Source of the DNA: Streptomyces roseolus
GTDB lineage: Bacteria > Actinomycetota > Actinomycetes > Streptomycetales > Streptomycetaceae
Direction: 5' to 3'
DNA: 64,000 bases
Assembly: GCF_014649855.1 (NCBI RefSeq)
Contig: NZ_BMTV01000008.1
Coordinates: 203,927 to 267,926, forward strand
In this document: positions 8,507-16,620 of the stretch, piece by piece
Numbering within the stretch: position 1 is the first letter of the stretch
Layout of the letters: each line of letters starts with the position of its first letter
Program-made: the position numbers and the translations under genes
Notes under the pieces: model-generated
Seen by the model: only the letters and a program-made list of their open reading frames with translations
Database searches by the model: none
Told to the model about the DNA's origin: nothing

Positions 8507-9552
8507 GGGAGGGGCCTCCTTACGGGAGGGGCGGGTGTGGACCGGGGCGGGTGCCGCCGGGAACGGGACCGGGCCGCGGCCCGGACGGCGAGGGCGGCCG
8601 CTCCGAGGGCCGAGGCGGCGCGGGCGGCCGTCCGGGCGCCGCCGGCCCGGCCGCCCCGGACGGCGGCCGAGTCGCCGGACGGGGTGCGCAGCCGCCCTTC
8701 GGTGTCCTCGGCGGAGCCGTACGGCCCGAGGTAGCGGTGGTGGGTCCACCGGGCGATCAGGCCGAGCGTGGGCCGCCGCCCGACGGCGTGGGCGGCGGGC
8801 AGCAGCCGCGCGCCGGGCCCCACCGTCACCCGGGGGCGGGGGCGGGCGGCCGCGCGCAGGACGGCCCTGGCCACGCGTTCCGGCGTGGCGACGGGGGGCA
8901 GGGAGCGCAGTCGGCGGCCGGTGCGGTTGGCCGCGTGGTCGAAGAACGGCGTGTCGACGCCGGTCGGCAGGACGGTGCAGACCGCCACCCCCCGGGCGCC
9001 GGCGAGCGACAGTTCCTGGCGCAGGGTCTCGTCGAGGGTGACCAGGGCGGCCTTCGACGCCGCGTAGGGGCCCATGTACGGGGCCTGGACGACGCCTCCG
9101 AGCACGGAGGCGACGTCGACGAGCACGCCGTGCCCCTGGGCCCGCATGGCGGGGAGGGCGGCCCGGGCGCCGTGCAGGGCGCCCAGCACGTTGACGTCCC
9201 AGACGCGGCGCACGTCCGCCAGGGGCACGTCCGTGAGGCTGCCGAGGACCCCGACGGCCGCCGCGTTGACCCAGACGTCGATGCGGCCGTAGCGGGCGAG
9301 CGCCGTACGGGCGACCCGCTCCACGGCCGCGGCGTCGGTGACGTCGGCGGGCACGGCGACCGCCCCGGCCAGCGGATGCGCGGACCGGCACTCCCGCGCC
9401 ACCCGCTCCAGGGCCTCGCGGCTGCGCGCGCTCACCACCACGCGGGCGCCGCGCCGCGCGAAGGCGAGGGCCGTGGCACGGCCGATGCCGCTGGAGGCAC
9501 CGGTCACCACGGCCACGAGTCCGGTCGGGACACCGCGTCCGAGCAGGGTCAC
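8485..9552 (-). CDS. Short-chain dehydrogenase/reductase (SDR)
   Basis: This 355-aa protein has a classical SDR core: TGASSGIG cofactor motif near residue 17, the VNAAA (NAG-equivalent) strand, a catalytic Ser in DVASVLGG, and YAASK (Tyr-x-x-x-Lys). The core ends at about residue 250. The extra 100-residue C-terminus is Ala/Arg-rich with little recognisable structure, longer than standard 250-aa SDRs, as in SDRs that carry lipid-associated tails. The start is uncertain. GTG at 9552 is chosen because a tandem repeat whose unit is not a multiple of three lies just upstream, which argues against coding there. It is the first gene of the leftward redox operon. Confidence 0.8.
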   Translation of the reverse strand: MTLLGRGVPTGLVAVVTGASSGIGRATALAFARRGARVVVSARSREALERVARECRSAHPLAGAVAVPADVTDAAAVERVARTALARYGRIDVWVNAAAVGVLGSLTDVPLADVRRVWDVNVLGALHGARAALPAMRAQGHGVLVDVASVLGGVVQAPYMGPYAASKAALVTLDETLRQELSLAGARGVAVCTVLPTGVDTPFFDHAANRTGRRLRSLPPVATPERVARAVLRAAARPRPRVTVGPGARLLPAAHAVGRRPTLGLIARWTHHRYLGPYGSAEDTEGRLRTPSGDSAAVRGGRAGGARTAARAASALGAAALAVRAAARSRSRRHPPRSTPAPPVRRPLPWLHGTG

Positions 9553-9566
9553 CCCCGGCGTCTTAC

Positions 9567-9612
9567 CCGTCCGCCGGGTTCCATGCGTCCCGTCCGCCGG
9601 GTTCCATGCGTC
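9567..9612. repeat. Perfect 23-bp tandem direct repeat upstream of the SDR
   Basis: Two identical 23-bp units abut at 9567-9589 and 9590-9612. Each contains the core CCGCCGGGTTCCATGCGTC. The pair sits 15-60 bp upstream of the SDR start, in the gap between the leftward redox operon and the rightward biosynthetic cluster. Two head-to-tail copies at about two helical turns could be a regulator binding site. A simple replication duplication is the alternative. Confidence 0.7.
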
Positions 9613-9771
9613 GAGGCGGCGCCGGGTCGGCACGGGCCGGCCGGCGCCCCACGCCTTTTCCTTGATCATGTCACGAGCCAAACCCGGATGATCAGTGATA
9701 GCTTTTTTCGGAACCTTGTTTCCATTACATGTCAACAGCCTGTCGAACCTGGACCGTTGAGGAAGAGGATC
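9613..9771. promoter_or_regulatory. Divergent promoter region between redox operon and carrier-protein cluster
   Basis: This is one of the more AT-rich non-coding stretches in the window (9660-9735, including a TTTTTT run at 9703-9708 and ACCTTGTTTCCATTACATG). It separates leftward and rightward operons and must hold their promoters. No strong -35/-10 pair can be picked by eye. Two GATCA-containing half-similar motifs at about 9664-9676 and 9690-9703 may be binding sites. The rightward start is supported by GAGGAAGAGG just before GTG 9772. Confidence 0.4.
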
Positions 9772-10566
9772 GTGAAGCCGTCAGTGGAAAGCGCCTCCGG
9801 GCGGACCGAGTTGGTGCACAGGGAGTTCGCCCGCCAGGCGAGCACGTTCGAGGACGCGCGTCTCAACGGTGCCTTCACGATGCACCTGCGGCGTCTCGTC
9901 GACTTCGCCGCACCCGACGCGGACGCGGTCTGCCTGGACTCCGCCTGCGGCACGGGGATCGTGGCCCGCGCCCTGGCTCCCCGGGTGCGCCACGTCACCG
10001 CCCTCGACACCACGCCGGAGATGCTCGCGCAGGGCAAGGCGCAGGCGGACGCGGAAGGCGTCGCCAACGTCGTGTTCCAGGAGGGCGACGCGGCCCGGCT
10101 GCCCTTCCCGGACGACTCCTTCTCCCTGGTCGTGACGCGCTTCTCGCTGCACCACGTCGCCTCCCCCGAGCGGGTCGCCGCCGAACTGGTGCGGGTGTGC
10201 CGGCCCGGCGGGCGGGTCGTGGTCGCCGACATGGTGGCCCGCCCCGAGCTGCCCGGTGACGCCGACCGCCTGGAGCGGCTGCGCGACCCCTCGCACGGCA
10301 CCCTCCTCACCACGGAGCACATCACCGGCCTGCTGACCTCCGCCGGTGCCACCGCGGGGCCCGCCGACGTCTTCGACGTGGAGCGGCCCCTCGCCCCGTG
10401 GCTGGAGCAGTCCCTGACCGCCGAGGACACCGCCCGCGCCATCGAGCGGGAGCTGGCCGAGGAGCTCGCCGGCGGGCCCGCGACCGGTCTGCGCCCGCTG
10501 CGCAGGGACGGCGCGCTGTGGTTCACCCAGACCTGGGCGCACCTCTCCGTGCGGGCCGGCGCATGA
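9772..10566 (+). CDS. Class I SAM-dependent methyltransferase (UbiE/MenG-like)
   Basis: This 264-aa protein has the seven-strand SAM methyltransferase fold. Motif I is CLDSACGTGIVARALAP at about residues 50-66, the acidic motif is TALDTTPEML, a D-A-x-x-LPFPDDSF segment follows, and the FSLHHV post-motif is typical of UbiE/MenG and natural-product C- or O-methyltransferases. The GTG start is preceded by GAGGAAGAGG. It is the first gene of the rightward cluster and overlaps the next gene by ATGA, so the operon appears to begin here. The substrate is unknown. Within a carrier-protein pathway it could methylate a tethered or released intermediate. Confidence 0.85.
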   Translation: MKPSVESASGRTELVHREFARQASTFEDARLNGAFTMHLRRLVDFAAPDADAVCLDSACGTGIVARALAPRVRHVTALDTTPEMLAQGKAQADAEGVANVVFQEGDAARLPFPDDSFSLVVTRFSLHHVASPERVAAELVRVCRPGGRVVVADMVARPELPGDADRLERLRDPSHGTLLTTEHITGLLTSAGATAGPADVFDVERPLAPWLEQSLTAEDTARAIERELAEELAGGPATGLRPLRRDGALWFTQTWAHLSVRAGA

Positions 10567-11855
10567 CGTTAGGCCGGCTCGCCCCCGCTCCCGACCGCCT
10601 CTTCGACGGCATCGCCGGCGCCGACGGCACCTGGCGCCCCTTACGCCCCCTGTTCCTCTCCGCGGACCGCTTCCGCGAGCTGGGCGAGCTCACGCTCCGC
10701 GCGAGCCGCCTCGTCCTCGACGCCTGCCGCCGCCGCGCCGCCACCGCGGGCGAGCTGCGCCGCGCCCTCGGCGTCCCGGCGGACCGGTGGCCGCTGCTCG
10801 GCGACGGCGAGCCGCTGGGCGACCACCTCCTGGCCGCCGTCCGCCCCGACATCCTCGTGCGGGACGGCACGCCCCTGTTCGTCGAGCTGAACATCGACAG
10901 CGCCCTGGGCGGCGCGTCCCACGCCGCGCTCCTCGGTGAGCGCTTCCTCGCGCTCCACGGGGACGCGCCCGGGCTGCGGGTGCCGCCCTCGGCCGTGGAC
11001 ACCCGGTCCCGCGCGGTGCGCGCCGCCCTCGGTCTCGCCGACGGCGCCCGGCTGGTCGTGCCGGCCTTCTCCGCGGGGGCCACGCCCGGCCTGGAGGACC
11101 TCGCCGCGTTCACGGCGTGGATGCGTCCGGTCTGCGAGAGCGCCGGACGGCAGGGCCTCGACGCGGTGACGTACCCCCTGGACCGGCTCGCCACCGACGG
11201 GCGCGGGCGGCTGCTCGCGGACGGGCGTCCCGTGGACGCCGTGCTCCGGATGTTCGTCAGCCACAGCCAGCCGCCGAGCGCCGGGATGGAAGCCCTGGTC
11301 CGGGCGCTGCGGGCGGACACGGTCCGCATGTTCACCTCCGAGGCGGCCATGCTGCTCGCGCACAAGCTGACGCTGGCCTGGCTCTGGCAGGACGCCGACG
11401 GACTCCCCGCGTCCGACCGGGAGTTCGTCCACCGGCACATCCCCTGGACCGGTGACGCGGGCGACCGGACCGCCCGGGCCGGGGAGCGCCGCGCGGAGCT
11501 CGTGCTGAAGCCGGCCGACGGCTACGGCGGCAGCGGGGTCGTCCTCGGCGCCGCCGTGGACGACGAGGATTGGCGGGCGGCGCTCGACCGCGCCGCCCGG
11601 GCCGGCGGGCACATCCTCCAGGAGTACGTCGCCGGGGACCGGGTGCCGATGGGCTTCCGCCACGCGTCCTCCGGCGAGGTCCGCACGGCCGAGGTGCCGT
11701 ACGTCATCGGCCCGTACGTCTTCGGGGGGCGGCCGTCCTCCGTGCTCGTCCGGCACGGCACGCCGGGCGGCGGCGCCGTGCTGAACGCCCGGCACGGCGC
11801 CTTCCTCAACACCGCGCTGCTGACGGAGCCGCATGACGACCTCCGCGACCTCTGA
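10563..11855 (+). CDS. ATP-grasp-like (circularly permuted type) ligase, two TTA codons
   Basis: This 430-aa protein resembles circularly permuted ATP-grasp or glutathionylspermidine-synthase-like ligases: an N-terminal TPLFVELNIDSALGG segment, a central domain, and a C-terminal ATP-binding part with ELVLKPADGYGGSGVVLG and ILQEYVAGDRVPMGF. Such enzymes form amide or peptide bonds through acyl-phosphates. The assignment is from pattern only. Codons 3 (10569-10571) and 27 (10641-10643) are both TTA, so its translation likely needs bldA tRNA. It is coupled to the methyltransferase (ATGA) and overlaps the exporter by 23 bp. Confidence 0.65.
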   Translation: MTLGRLAPAPDRLFDGIAGADGTWRPLRPLFLSADRFRELGELTLRASRLVLDACRRRAATAGELRRALGVPADRWPLLGDGEPLGDHLLAAVRPDILVRDGTPLFVELNIDSALGGASHAALLGERFLALHGDAPGLRVPPSAVDTRSRAVRAALGLADGARLVVPAFSAGATPGLEDLAAFTAWMRPVCESAGRQGLDAVTYPLDRLATDGRGRLLADGRPVDAVLRMFVSHSQPPSAGMEALVRALRADTVRMFTSEAAMLLAHKLTLAWLWQDADGLPASDREFVHRHIPWTGDAGDRTARAGERRAELVLKPADGYGGSGVVLGAAVDDEDWRAALDRAARAGGHILQEYVAGDRVPMGFRHASSGEVRTAEVPYVIGPYVFGGRPSSVLVRHGTPGGGAVLNARHGAFLNTALLTEPHDDLRDL

Positions 11856-13131
11856 CGGCGGCCGGAAGGGCGCCGCGGCGGCCGGGGGCCCCCGGCTCGG
11901 CCGCCGGTTCCGGGTCTTCCAGGCGGCGGTGCTCTCCTCCGACCTCGCCGACGGCGTCTACCGGGTCGCCGTCCCGCTCCTCGCCCTGCAGCTGACCCAC
12001 TCGGCCCTGGCGATCAGCGCGGTGGGCGTGGCGATGCGCATGCCGTGGCTGCTCGTCACCCTGCCGGCCGGCGTGCTGGTCGACCGGTACCACCCGCACC
12101 GGGTGCTGCGCGCCGCGTCCTGGCTGCGGATGCCGCTGGTGCTGCTGCTCGCCGCGGCCGCGTTCACCGGACACCTCCCGGTGTGGGCGCTGGCGCTCGG
12201 CGCGTTCGCGGTCGGGGCCGCGGGCACCGTGGTCGACATCGCCGCGCAGTCGCTGGTGCCCCGCCTGGTGGACGGCGCCGCGCTGCCGCGCGCCAACGCG
12301 AGCCTGCAATCGGTGCAGACGGTGATGGCGCAGTTCCTCGGGCCCGCCCTGGGCGGGGTCGTCGCCGCGCTCGGCGCGGGCGGCGGCATCGGCACCGCGA
12401 CGGTGCTGTACGTGGTGACCCTGCTGGTCCTCGGCGGCCTGCGGATGCCCGGCGAGCCGGTGGCCGCGCCCCGCGGCGGCTCGCCGAAGTCCGTGCTCGC
12501 CGACCTGCGGGAGGGCCTCGGCCACTTCCGGAGCCGCCGCGACCTGCTGCACCTGGCGGGGGTCACGGCCTGCGTGAACCTCGCCTACGCGGCCACGATC
12601 ACCATCCTGCCGCTGTGGGCCGTCGCCCCGGGCCGCCTGGGACTGCCCCCCTGGGCGTACGGCGTGCTGCTCGCCGCGCCCGCGGTGGGCGGCGTGGCGG
12701 CCGGGCGGTACGCGGCGAAGGCGCTGACGCGGTTCGGCGGCGGGAGCGTGCTGCGGGTCTGCGCGCCGCTGGTCGGCCTCTGCTACATGGCGCTCGCGGT
12801 CCCGCACGCCGCCGCGGCGGCGGTGGCGCTGACCGTCTCCGGGGCCCTGCTCATGGCGATCAACGTGATGAGCGTGACCTACCGGCAGACCTCCATCCCG
12901 CCCGAGCTGTTCGGGCGGGTCAACGCCGCCTACCGGTGGATCATCTGGGGCGTCCTGCCCCTCGGCTCGCTGGTCGCGGGCCTGCTGGCCGACGCCTTCG
13001 GCGTGGCCTGGGTGTTCCTGTGCACCGGCGGACTCGCCCTGGCCACCGGGCTGCTGCGGGCCCCGCGGCTCGCCGCCGGCACGGCCGCCGGGACGCCGGC
13101 GGACTCGCCCAAGGCTCCCTCAGGATCGTAA
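11833..13131 (+). CDS. MFS transporter, probable product exporter
   Basis: This 432-aa protein has about twelve hydrophobic segments and the MFS motif between helices 2 and 3 (AGVLVDRYHPHRVLRAASW, the G-x-x-x-D-R-x-x-R pattern). It looks like the MFS_3/EntS-like branch of drug and siderophore exporters. The short N-terminal tail is cytoplasmic. The start overlaps the ATP-grasp-like gene, placing it inside the biosynthetic operon, so export of or self-resistance to the pathway product is the natural role. Substrate is inferred from context only. Confidence 0.85.
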   Translation: MTTSATSDGGRKGAAAAGGPRLGRRFRVFQAAVLSSDLADGVYRVAVPLLALQLTHSALAISAVGVAMRMPWLLVTLPAGVLVDRYHPHRVLRAASWLRMPLVLLLAAAAFTGHLPVWALALGAFAVGAAGTVVDIAAQSLVPRLVDGAALPRANASLQSVQTVMAQFLGPALGGVVAALGAGGGIGTATVLYVVTLLVLGGLRMPGEPVAAPRGGSPKSVLADLREGLGHFRSRRDLLHLAGVTACVNLAYAATITILPLWAVAPGRLGLPPWAYGVLLAAPAVGGVAAGRYAAKALTRFGGGSVLRVCAPLVGLCYMALAVPHAAAAAVALTVSGALLMAINVMSVTYRQTSIPPELFGRVNAAYRWIIWGVLPLGSLVAGLLADAFGVAWVFLCTGGLALATGLLRAPRLAAGTAAGTPADSPKAPSGS

Positions 13132-13141
13132 GGACGACACC

Positions 13142-14431
13142 GTGCACATCCTCTTCGTGGACTCGAACGCGGCCTCCCTGGAGGCCTTACGCCGCGCCAA
13201 GGAGGCCGGCCACCGGGTGGGCTACGTGCAGTCGCACACCCCCTACTACCCGCTCGGCGAGCGCGAGCGCGAACTGATCGGCCTCGCCGACTGGTTCAGG
13301 GACGGCGTGGTCACCACCGACGCCTCGGCGGTCGCGGAGGTCATCGCCGAGTGCCACGCGGAGCACCCGGTCGACTTCGTCTCCACCCACTTCGACCTGA
13401 CCGTCGAAGCGGTGGCCCTGGCCTGCGAGAAGGTGGGGGTGCCGGGGCCCGCGTCCGGTCCGGCGCTGACGGCGCGCCGCAAGGACCTGTGCCGGCGGGC
13501 GCTGGCCGCCGCCGGGCTGCCCTCGGCCCGCTTCGGCACGGCGGACTCCACCACCGGGGCGCTGGCCGCCGCCCGGGAGATCGGCTACCCGGTCGTGATC
13601 AAGCCGCCGTCGGGCGCCGACAGCGCGCTGTCGTTCGTCGCGCACACCGAGGAGGAGGCGCGGGCCGCCGCCGAACAGGTGCTGCACCGGCTCGACTCCG
13701 TACCGGAGCTGTGGCGCGAGCAGTACGCGCGCGGCGTCCTCGTCGAGGAGCTTCTGGTCGGCCCGCTGGTCTCCGTGGAGATCGGGGTGCGCGGGGAGGA
13801 GTTCTTCCCCTTCTCCGTCAGCGGGCGCACCCGCGCCGCCGACGACCAGGTCATCGAGCTCGGCGCGCACATCCCGGAGTCGCTGCCGGCGCGGGAGCGC
13901 GAGGAGTGCGTGGCCTACGCGCGGGAGGTGTGCCGCGCGGTCGGCCTGGACCGGGGGATCTTCCACCTGGAGATGATCCGCACGGAGCGCGGACCGGTCC
14001 TGGTGGAGGCCAACGCCCGCATCATGGGCGGGGTGATGCCGACGCTGTACCGGCACGCCACGGGCCGGAGCATCTACACGGCCTACCTGGAGCTGCTGAG
14101 CGGCGCGCCGGTCACGGTCCCCGACATGACGGGGGTGGCGATGAGCCGCCGGCTGCTGGCCCGCCGCGCGGGCGTGCTGCCCGACCGGCTCGACGTGGCG
14201 TGGCTGGGGGAGTACGGGGACGCGCTCGTCCGGTACGACACCTTCGCGCAGTTCGGCCTGGGGCCGGGCAGCGAGGTCGCGGCGGGCGCGTCGCTGGGCC
14301 GCGTGATGCTGCTCGGCCGCGACCACGCCGAGGTCTCGGCGGCGGTCCGGGAGATCACCGGGCGCTTCGAGCGCATGCTGGGGCTGCCGCTCGTGCCGGG
14401 CGAGAACGACCCGGAGCGATCCGACCACTGA
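13142..14431 (+). CDS. ATP-grasp ligase (carboxylate-amine/amino acid ligase type), TTA codon
   Basis: This 429-aa protein has the three-part ATP-grasp fold. An N-terminal Rossmann-like domain (MHILFVDSNAASLEAL…) is followed by the ATP lid (IGYPVVIKPPSGADSALSFV at about 150-170), the LVEELLVGPLVSVEI segment, and the metal-binding end (GIFHLEMIRT…VLVEANARIMGG). It is closest in feel to BtrJ/DdaF-like and dipeptide ligases, which make amides or load amino acids on carrier proteins. Codon 16 (13187-13189) is TTA. The gene begins 10 bp after the exporter. With a second ATP-grasp-like ligase nearby, at least two amide-type bonds may be formed. Confidence 0.82.
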   Translation: MHILFVDSNAASLEALRRAKEAGHRVGYVQSHTPYYPLGERERELIGLADWFRDGVVTTDASAVAEVIAECHAEHPVDFVSTHFDLTVEAVALACEKVGVPGPASGPALTARRKDLCRRALAAAGLPSARFGTADSTTGALAAAREIGYPVVIKPPSGADSALSFVAHTEEEARAAAEQVLHRLDSVPELWREQYARGVLVEELLVGPLVSVEIGVRGEEFFPFSVSGRTRAADDQVIELGAHIPESLPAREREECVAYAREVCRAVGLDRGIFHLEMIRTERGPVLVEANARIMGGVMPTLYRHATGRSIYTAYLELLSGAPVTVPDMTGVAMSRRLLARRAGVLPDRLDVAWLGEYGDALVRYDTFAQFGLGPGSEVAAGASLGRVMLLGRDHAEVSAAVREITGRFERMLGLPLVPGENDPERSDH

Positions 14432-14465
14432 AACACCGACGTCCACGATGTGGGACGACGGTGTT
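14432..14465 (+). terminator. Hairpin directly after the ATP-grasp stop codon
   Basis: Inverted repeat AACACCG-a-CGTCC … GGACG-a-CGGTGTT forms a 12-bp stem with one A-A mismatch and an 8-nt loop, starting one base past the stop. It lacks a following T-run. It could be a partial terminator or RNA-stabilising element separating the first four genes from the following ten. The next 110 bp are relatively AT-rich and probably contain a second promoter. Confidence 0.5.
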
Positions 14466-14574
14466 GTGAGATTGTCCGTACCCCCTTGATCGACAAGCTG
14501 TTGAATTCTGGCCACCGGGCGATTGAAGTGGCGTTCGGCAGCTCCAACGCCATTGAAAACAAGGAGAGTTCAGC

Positions 14575-15684
14575 ATGTACGGAACCTTCGCCGGCATCAC
14601 GGCGCTTCCTCCCGTCTACAGCGAGGTCCTGGAGGACGAACGGCCCATACGCTCCTGGCTGCGGGCCGGCCCAGGTGACACGGTCTTCGGCATCGCCTCC
14701 GGCGGCGACAACGTCCTCAACCTCGCCCTCGACGGACCGGCCAAGGTCTACGGCCTCGACATCAGCCCCGCCCAGACCGCCTACTGTCGCGCCAAATCGG
14801 CCGCGCTCGGCGGACTTCCGCACGACGCCGCGATGAGGCTCCTCGGCGTCCACGACGCTCCCGCCGAGGAGCGCGCGAAGCTGCTCGACGAGGTGCTGGC
14901 CGCCGCCGAGACCACCGTCGAGGACCCCGCGGCCCGTGAACTCGCCCTGCGGCAGGGCCTGCTCCAGATCGGCGCCTTCGAGCAGCTGGTCGGCGTGGTC
15001 CGGGCCGAGATCCACCAGGCGGTCCCCGACCGGGTGCTGCGCGCCCTGATGACCGAGCCCGACCCCGTCGAGCGGCTCGAGCTCTGGAAGGGCGAGGACA
15101 TCGCGGCGAAACTGCTGCCCGTCTTCCGGCTCTTCTTCGCCGAGGACTCGCTGAAGGACGTCTTCACCCCGGCGAGCTTCCACGACATCTTCGACTGCTC
15201 GCCCTTCCCCGAGTTCCTGCTCTCCGTCATCGAGCGGCGCCTCGTCGAGGACGACCCGACCGGCAACTACTACATGCACCGCTGGTGCTTCGGCGGATAC
15301 CTGCCGGGCGGCGCCCTGCCGCCGTACCTCCGGGCGGAGGAGAACGACCGGCTCAAGGAGGCCCTCCCGCGCGTCGAATGGGCGACCGGGCACCTCCTCG
15401 AATTCCTCGGCGGCCTGACCGACGGCGAGGTCGGCGGCTTCAACCTGAGCAACGTCCTCGACTGGTGCGAGAACGACTACGTCGAGCAGACCTTCGACCA
15501 GCTCACCCGCACCGCCGCCCCCGGCGCCCGCGTCTTCGTCCGCTCCTTCCTCAAGGAGCGCCCGTTCACCGCGCACGCCGCGAAGCTCGGCTGGGTCCGC
15601 GACGCCGGGGCCGAGGCCGCCGCCAAGGAGGCCGACCGCGTCGGCTACTACCCGCACTACCAGCTCTGGGAGCTGAAGGCGTGA
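14575..15684 (+). CDS. DUF3419 protein, SAM 3-amino-3-carboxypropyl transferase-like (BtaA-related)
   Basis: This 369-aa protein matches DUF3419, the family of BtaA, which transfers the 3-amino-3-carboxypropyl group from S-adenosylmethionine in betaine-lipid synthesis. The SAM-binding signature IASGGDNVLNL lies at 40-50 and GLDISPAQTAYC at 60-71. The C-terminal half contains the family's Tyr/Trp-rich region (NYYMHRWCFGGYLPG) and a second Rossmann-like strand (GARVFVRSFL). The ATG follows AAGGAGA after an AT-rich gap, so a new transcript may begin here. Its location among carrier-protein and ligase genes, with no BtaB-like partner, suggests it builds a homoserine-ether or N-(aminocarboxypropyl) group on a small molecule rather than a lipid. 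Confidence 0.8.
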   Translation: MYGTFAGITALPPVYSEVLEDERPIRSWLRAGPGDTVFGIASGGDNVLNLALDGPAKVYGLDISPAQTAYCRAKSAALGGLPHDAAMRLLGVHDAPAEERAKLLDEVLAAAETTVEDPAARELALRQGLLQIGAFEQLVGVVRAEIHQAVPDRVLRALMTEPDPVERLELWKGEDIAAKLLPVFRLFFAEDSLKDVFTPASFHDIFDCSPFPEFLLSVIERRLVEDDPTGNYYMHRWCFGGYLPGGALPPYLRAEENDRLKEALPRVEWATGHLLEFLGGLTDGEVGGFNLSNVLDWCENDYVEQTFDQLTRTAAPGARVFVRSFLKERPFTAHAAKLGWVRDAGAEAAAKEADRVGYYPHYQLWELKA

Positions 15685-16610
15685 GCCTGCTCGGCCTGAC
15701 GCCCGCCCTCACCGGCACCGCGCCCTTCGGCAGCTGCTACCAGCAGGCCGCCGCGAACCTCGCCTCCTGGAAGGGGCTCGGACACGCGGCGGAGACCCTC
15801 TGCACCACCTGGGGGTTCTCCTGGAACGGTGGTCCGGTCCTGGACGGCAGCGGCCGCTGGAGCGCCGCCGCCGCCGTCGTCCACCGCATGGACCTCGCCG
15901 ACCGCACCTACGACTCCTGGGAAGCGGCCGAGGACGCCGAGCGCGCGTCCCTCGACGCCGGCCACCCCGTGGCGGCCGCCGTGGACGCCTTCCACCTGCC
16001 GTCCCCGTACGAGGGCCGGGAGCACATCGCGCACTGCGTGCTCCTGCTGGCCCACGACGAGGACCGGGTCTGGATCAGCGACCCCATGAACCGGCCCGAG
16101 CCCACCGCCCACCCCGCCGAGGCGTGGCGGCGCATGCGCTCCGCCGAGGCGGCCGGCTCCCACCGCACCCTGCTGCTCACCTCGGGGCCACGGCACCGGG
16201 CCACGGCCCCGGAGCTGGCCACGGCGGTGCGCGAGGACGCCCGCGCCCACCGGAGCGCCGACCGCGCGGCCTTCGAGGGCTACCTCGCCGCCCGCGAGGC
16301 GGAGGCGGCGGAAGGGGCGGAGGTGCTCGACGTCAGCGGGGTGGCGGCCGAACGGCTCTACCTGGGAAAGCTGTTCAGACACCTGGCCGGCCGGGTGCCC
16401 TCCGTCGAGGAGGCGGCCGCCGTGGCGGAGGGCTTCACCTCGCTCTCCCGCCGCTGGTACCTGCTGCACACCCTGTCCCGCGAGAGCGGCGGCGGCGCCA
16501 CGGGCCGCACCCGGCTCCTGCGCATGCTGGCCGACCTCGGCGACAGAGAAGCACGCCTGACGGCGGCGGTGGACGCGCTCGCGTCCGCCCTCACCGCCCA
16601 GGCCCGGTGA
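15681..16610 (+). CDS. BtrH-like cysteine acyltransferase (papain-fold N-domain)
   Basis: This 309-aa protein resembles the BtrH N-terminal domain family: GSCYQQAAANLASW with a probable nucleophile Cys19, then HPVAAAVDAFHLPSPY, and HIAHCVLLLAHDEDRVWISDP supplying His118 and Asp134. In butirosin synthesis BtrH moves an amino-acyl chain from the carrier protein BtrI to the aminoglycoside. The start is GTG overlapping the DUF3419 stop (GTGA), and the carrier protein follows 10 bp downstream, fitting an acyl-carrier off-loading role here. The residues after about 170 are a helical domain of unknown function. Confidence 0.72.
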   Translation: MSLLGLTPALTGTAPFGSCYQQAAANLASWKGLGHAAETLCTTWGFSWNGGPVLDGSGRWSAAAAVVHRMDLADRTYDSWEAAEDAERASLDAGHPVAAAVDAFHLPSPYEGREHIAHCVLLLAHDEDRVWISDPMNRPEPTAHPAEAWRRMRSAEAAGSHRTLLLTSGPRHRATAPELATAVREDARAHRSADRAAFEGYLAAREAEAAEGAEVLDVSGVAAERLYLGKLFRHLAGRVPSVEEAAAVAEGFTSLSRRWYLLHTLSRESGGGATGRTRLLRMLADLGDREARLTAAVDALASALTAQAR

Positions 16611-16620
16611 AGAGGAACTG

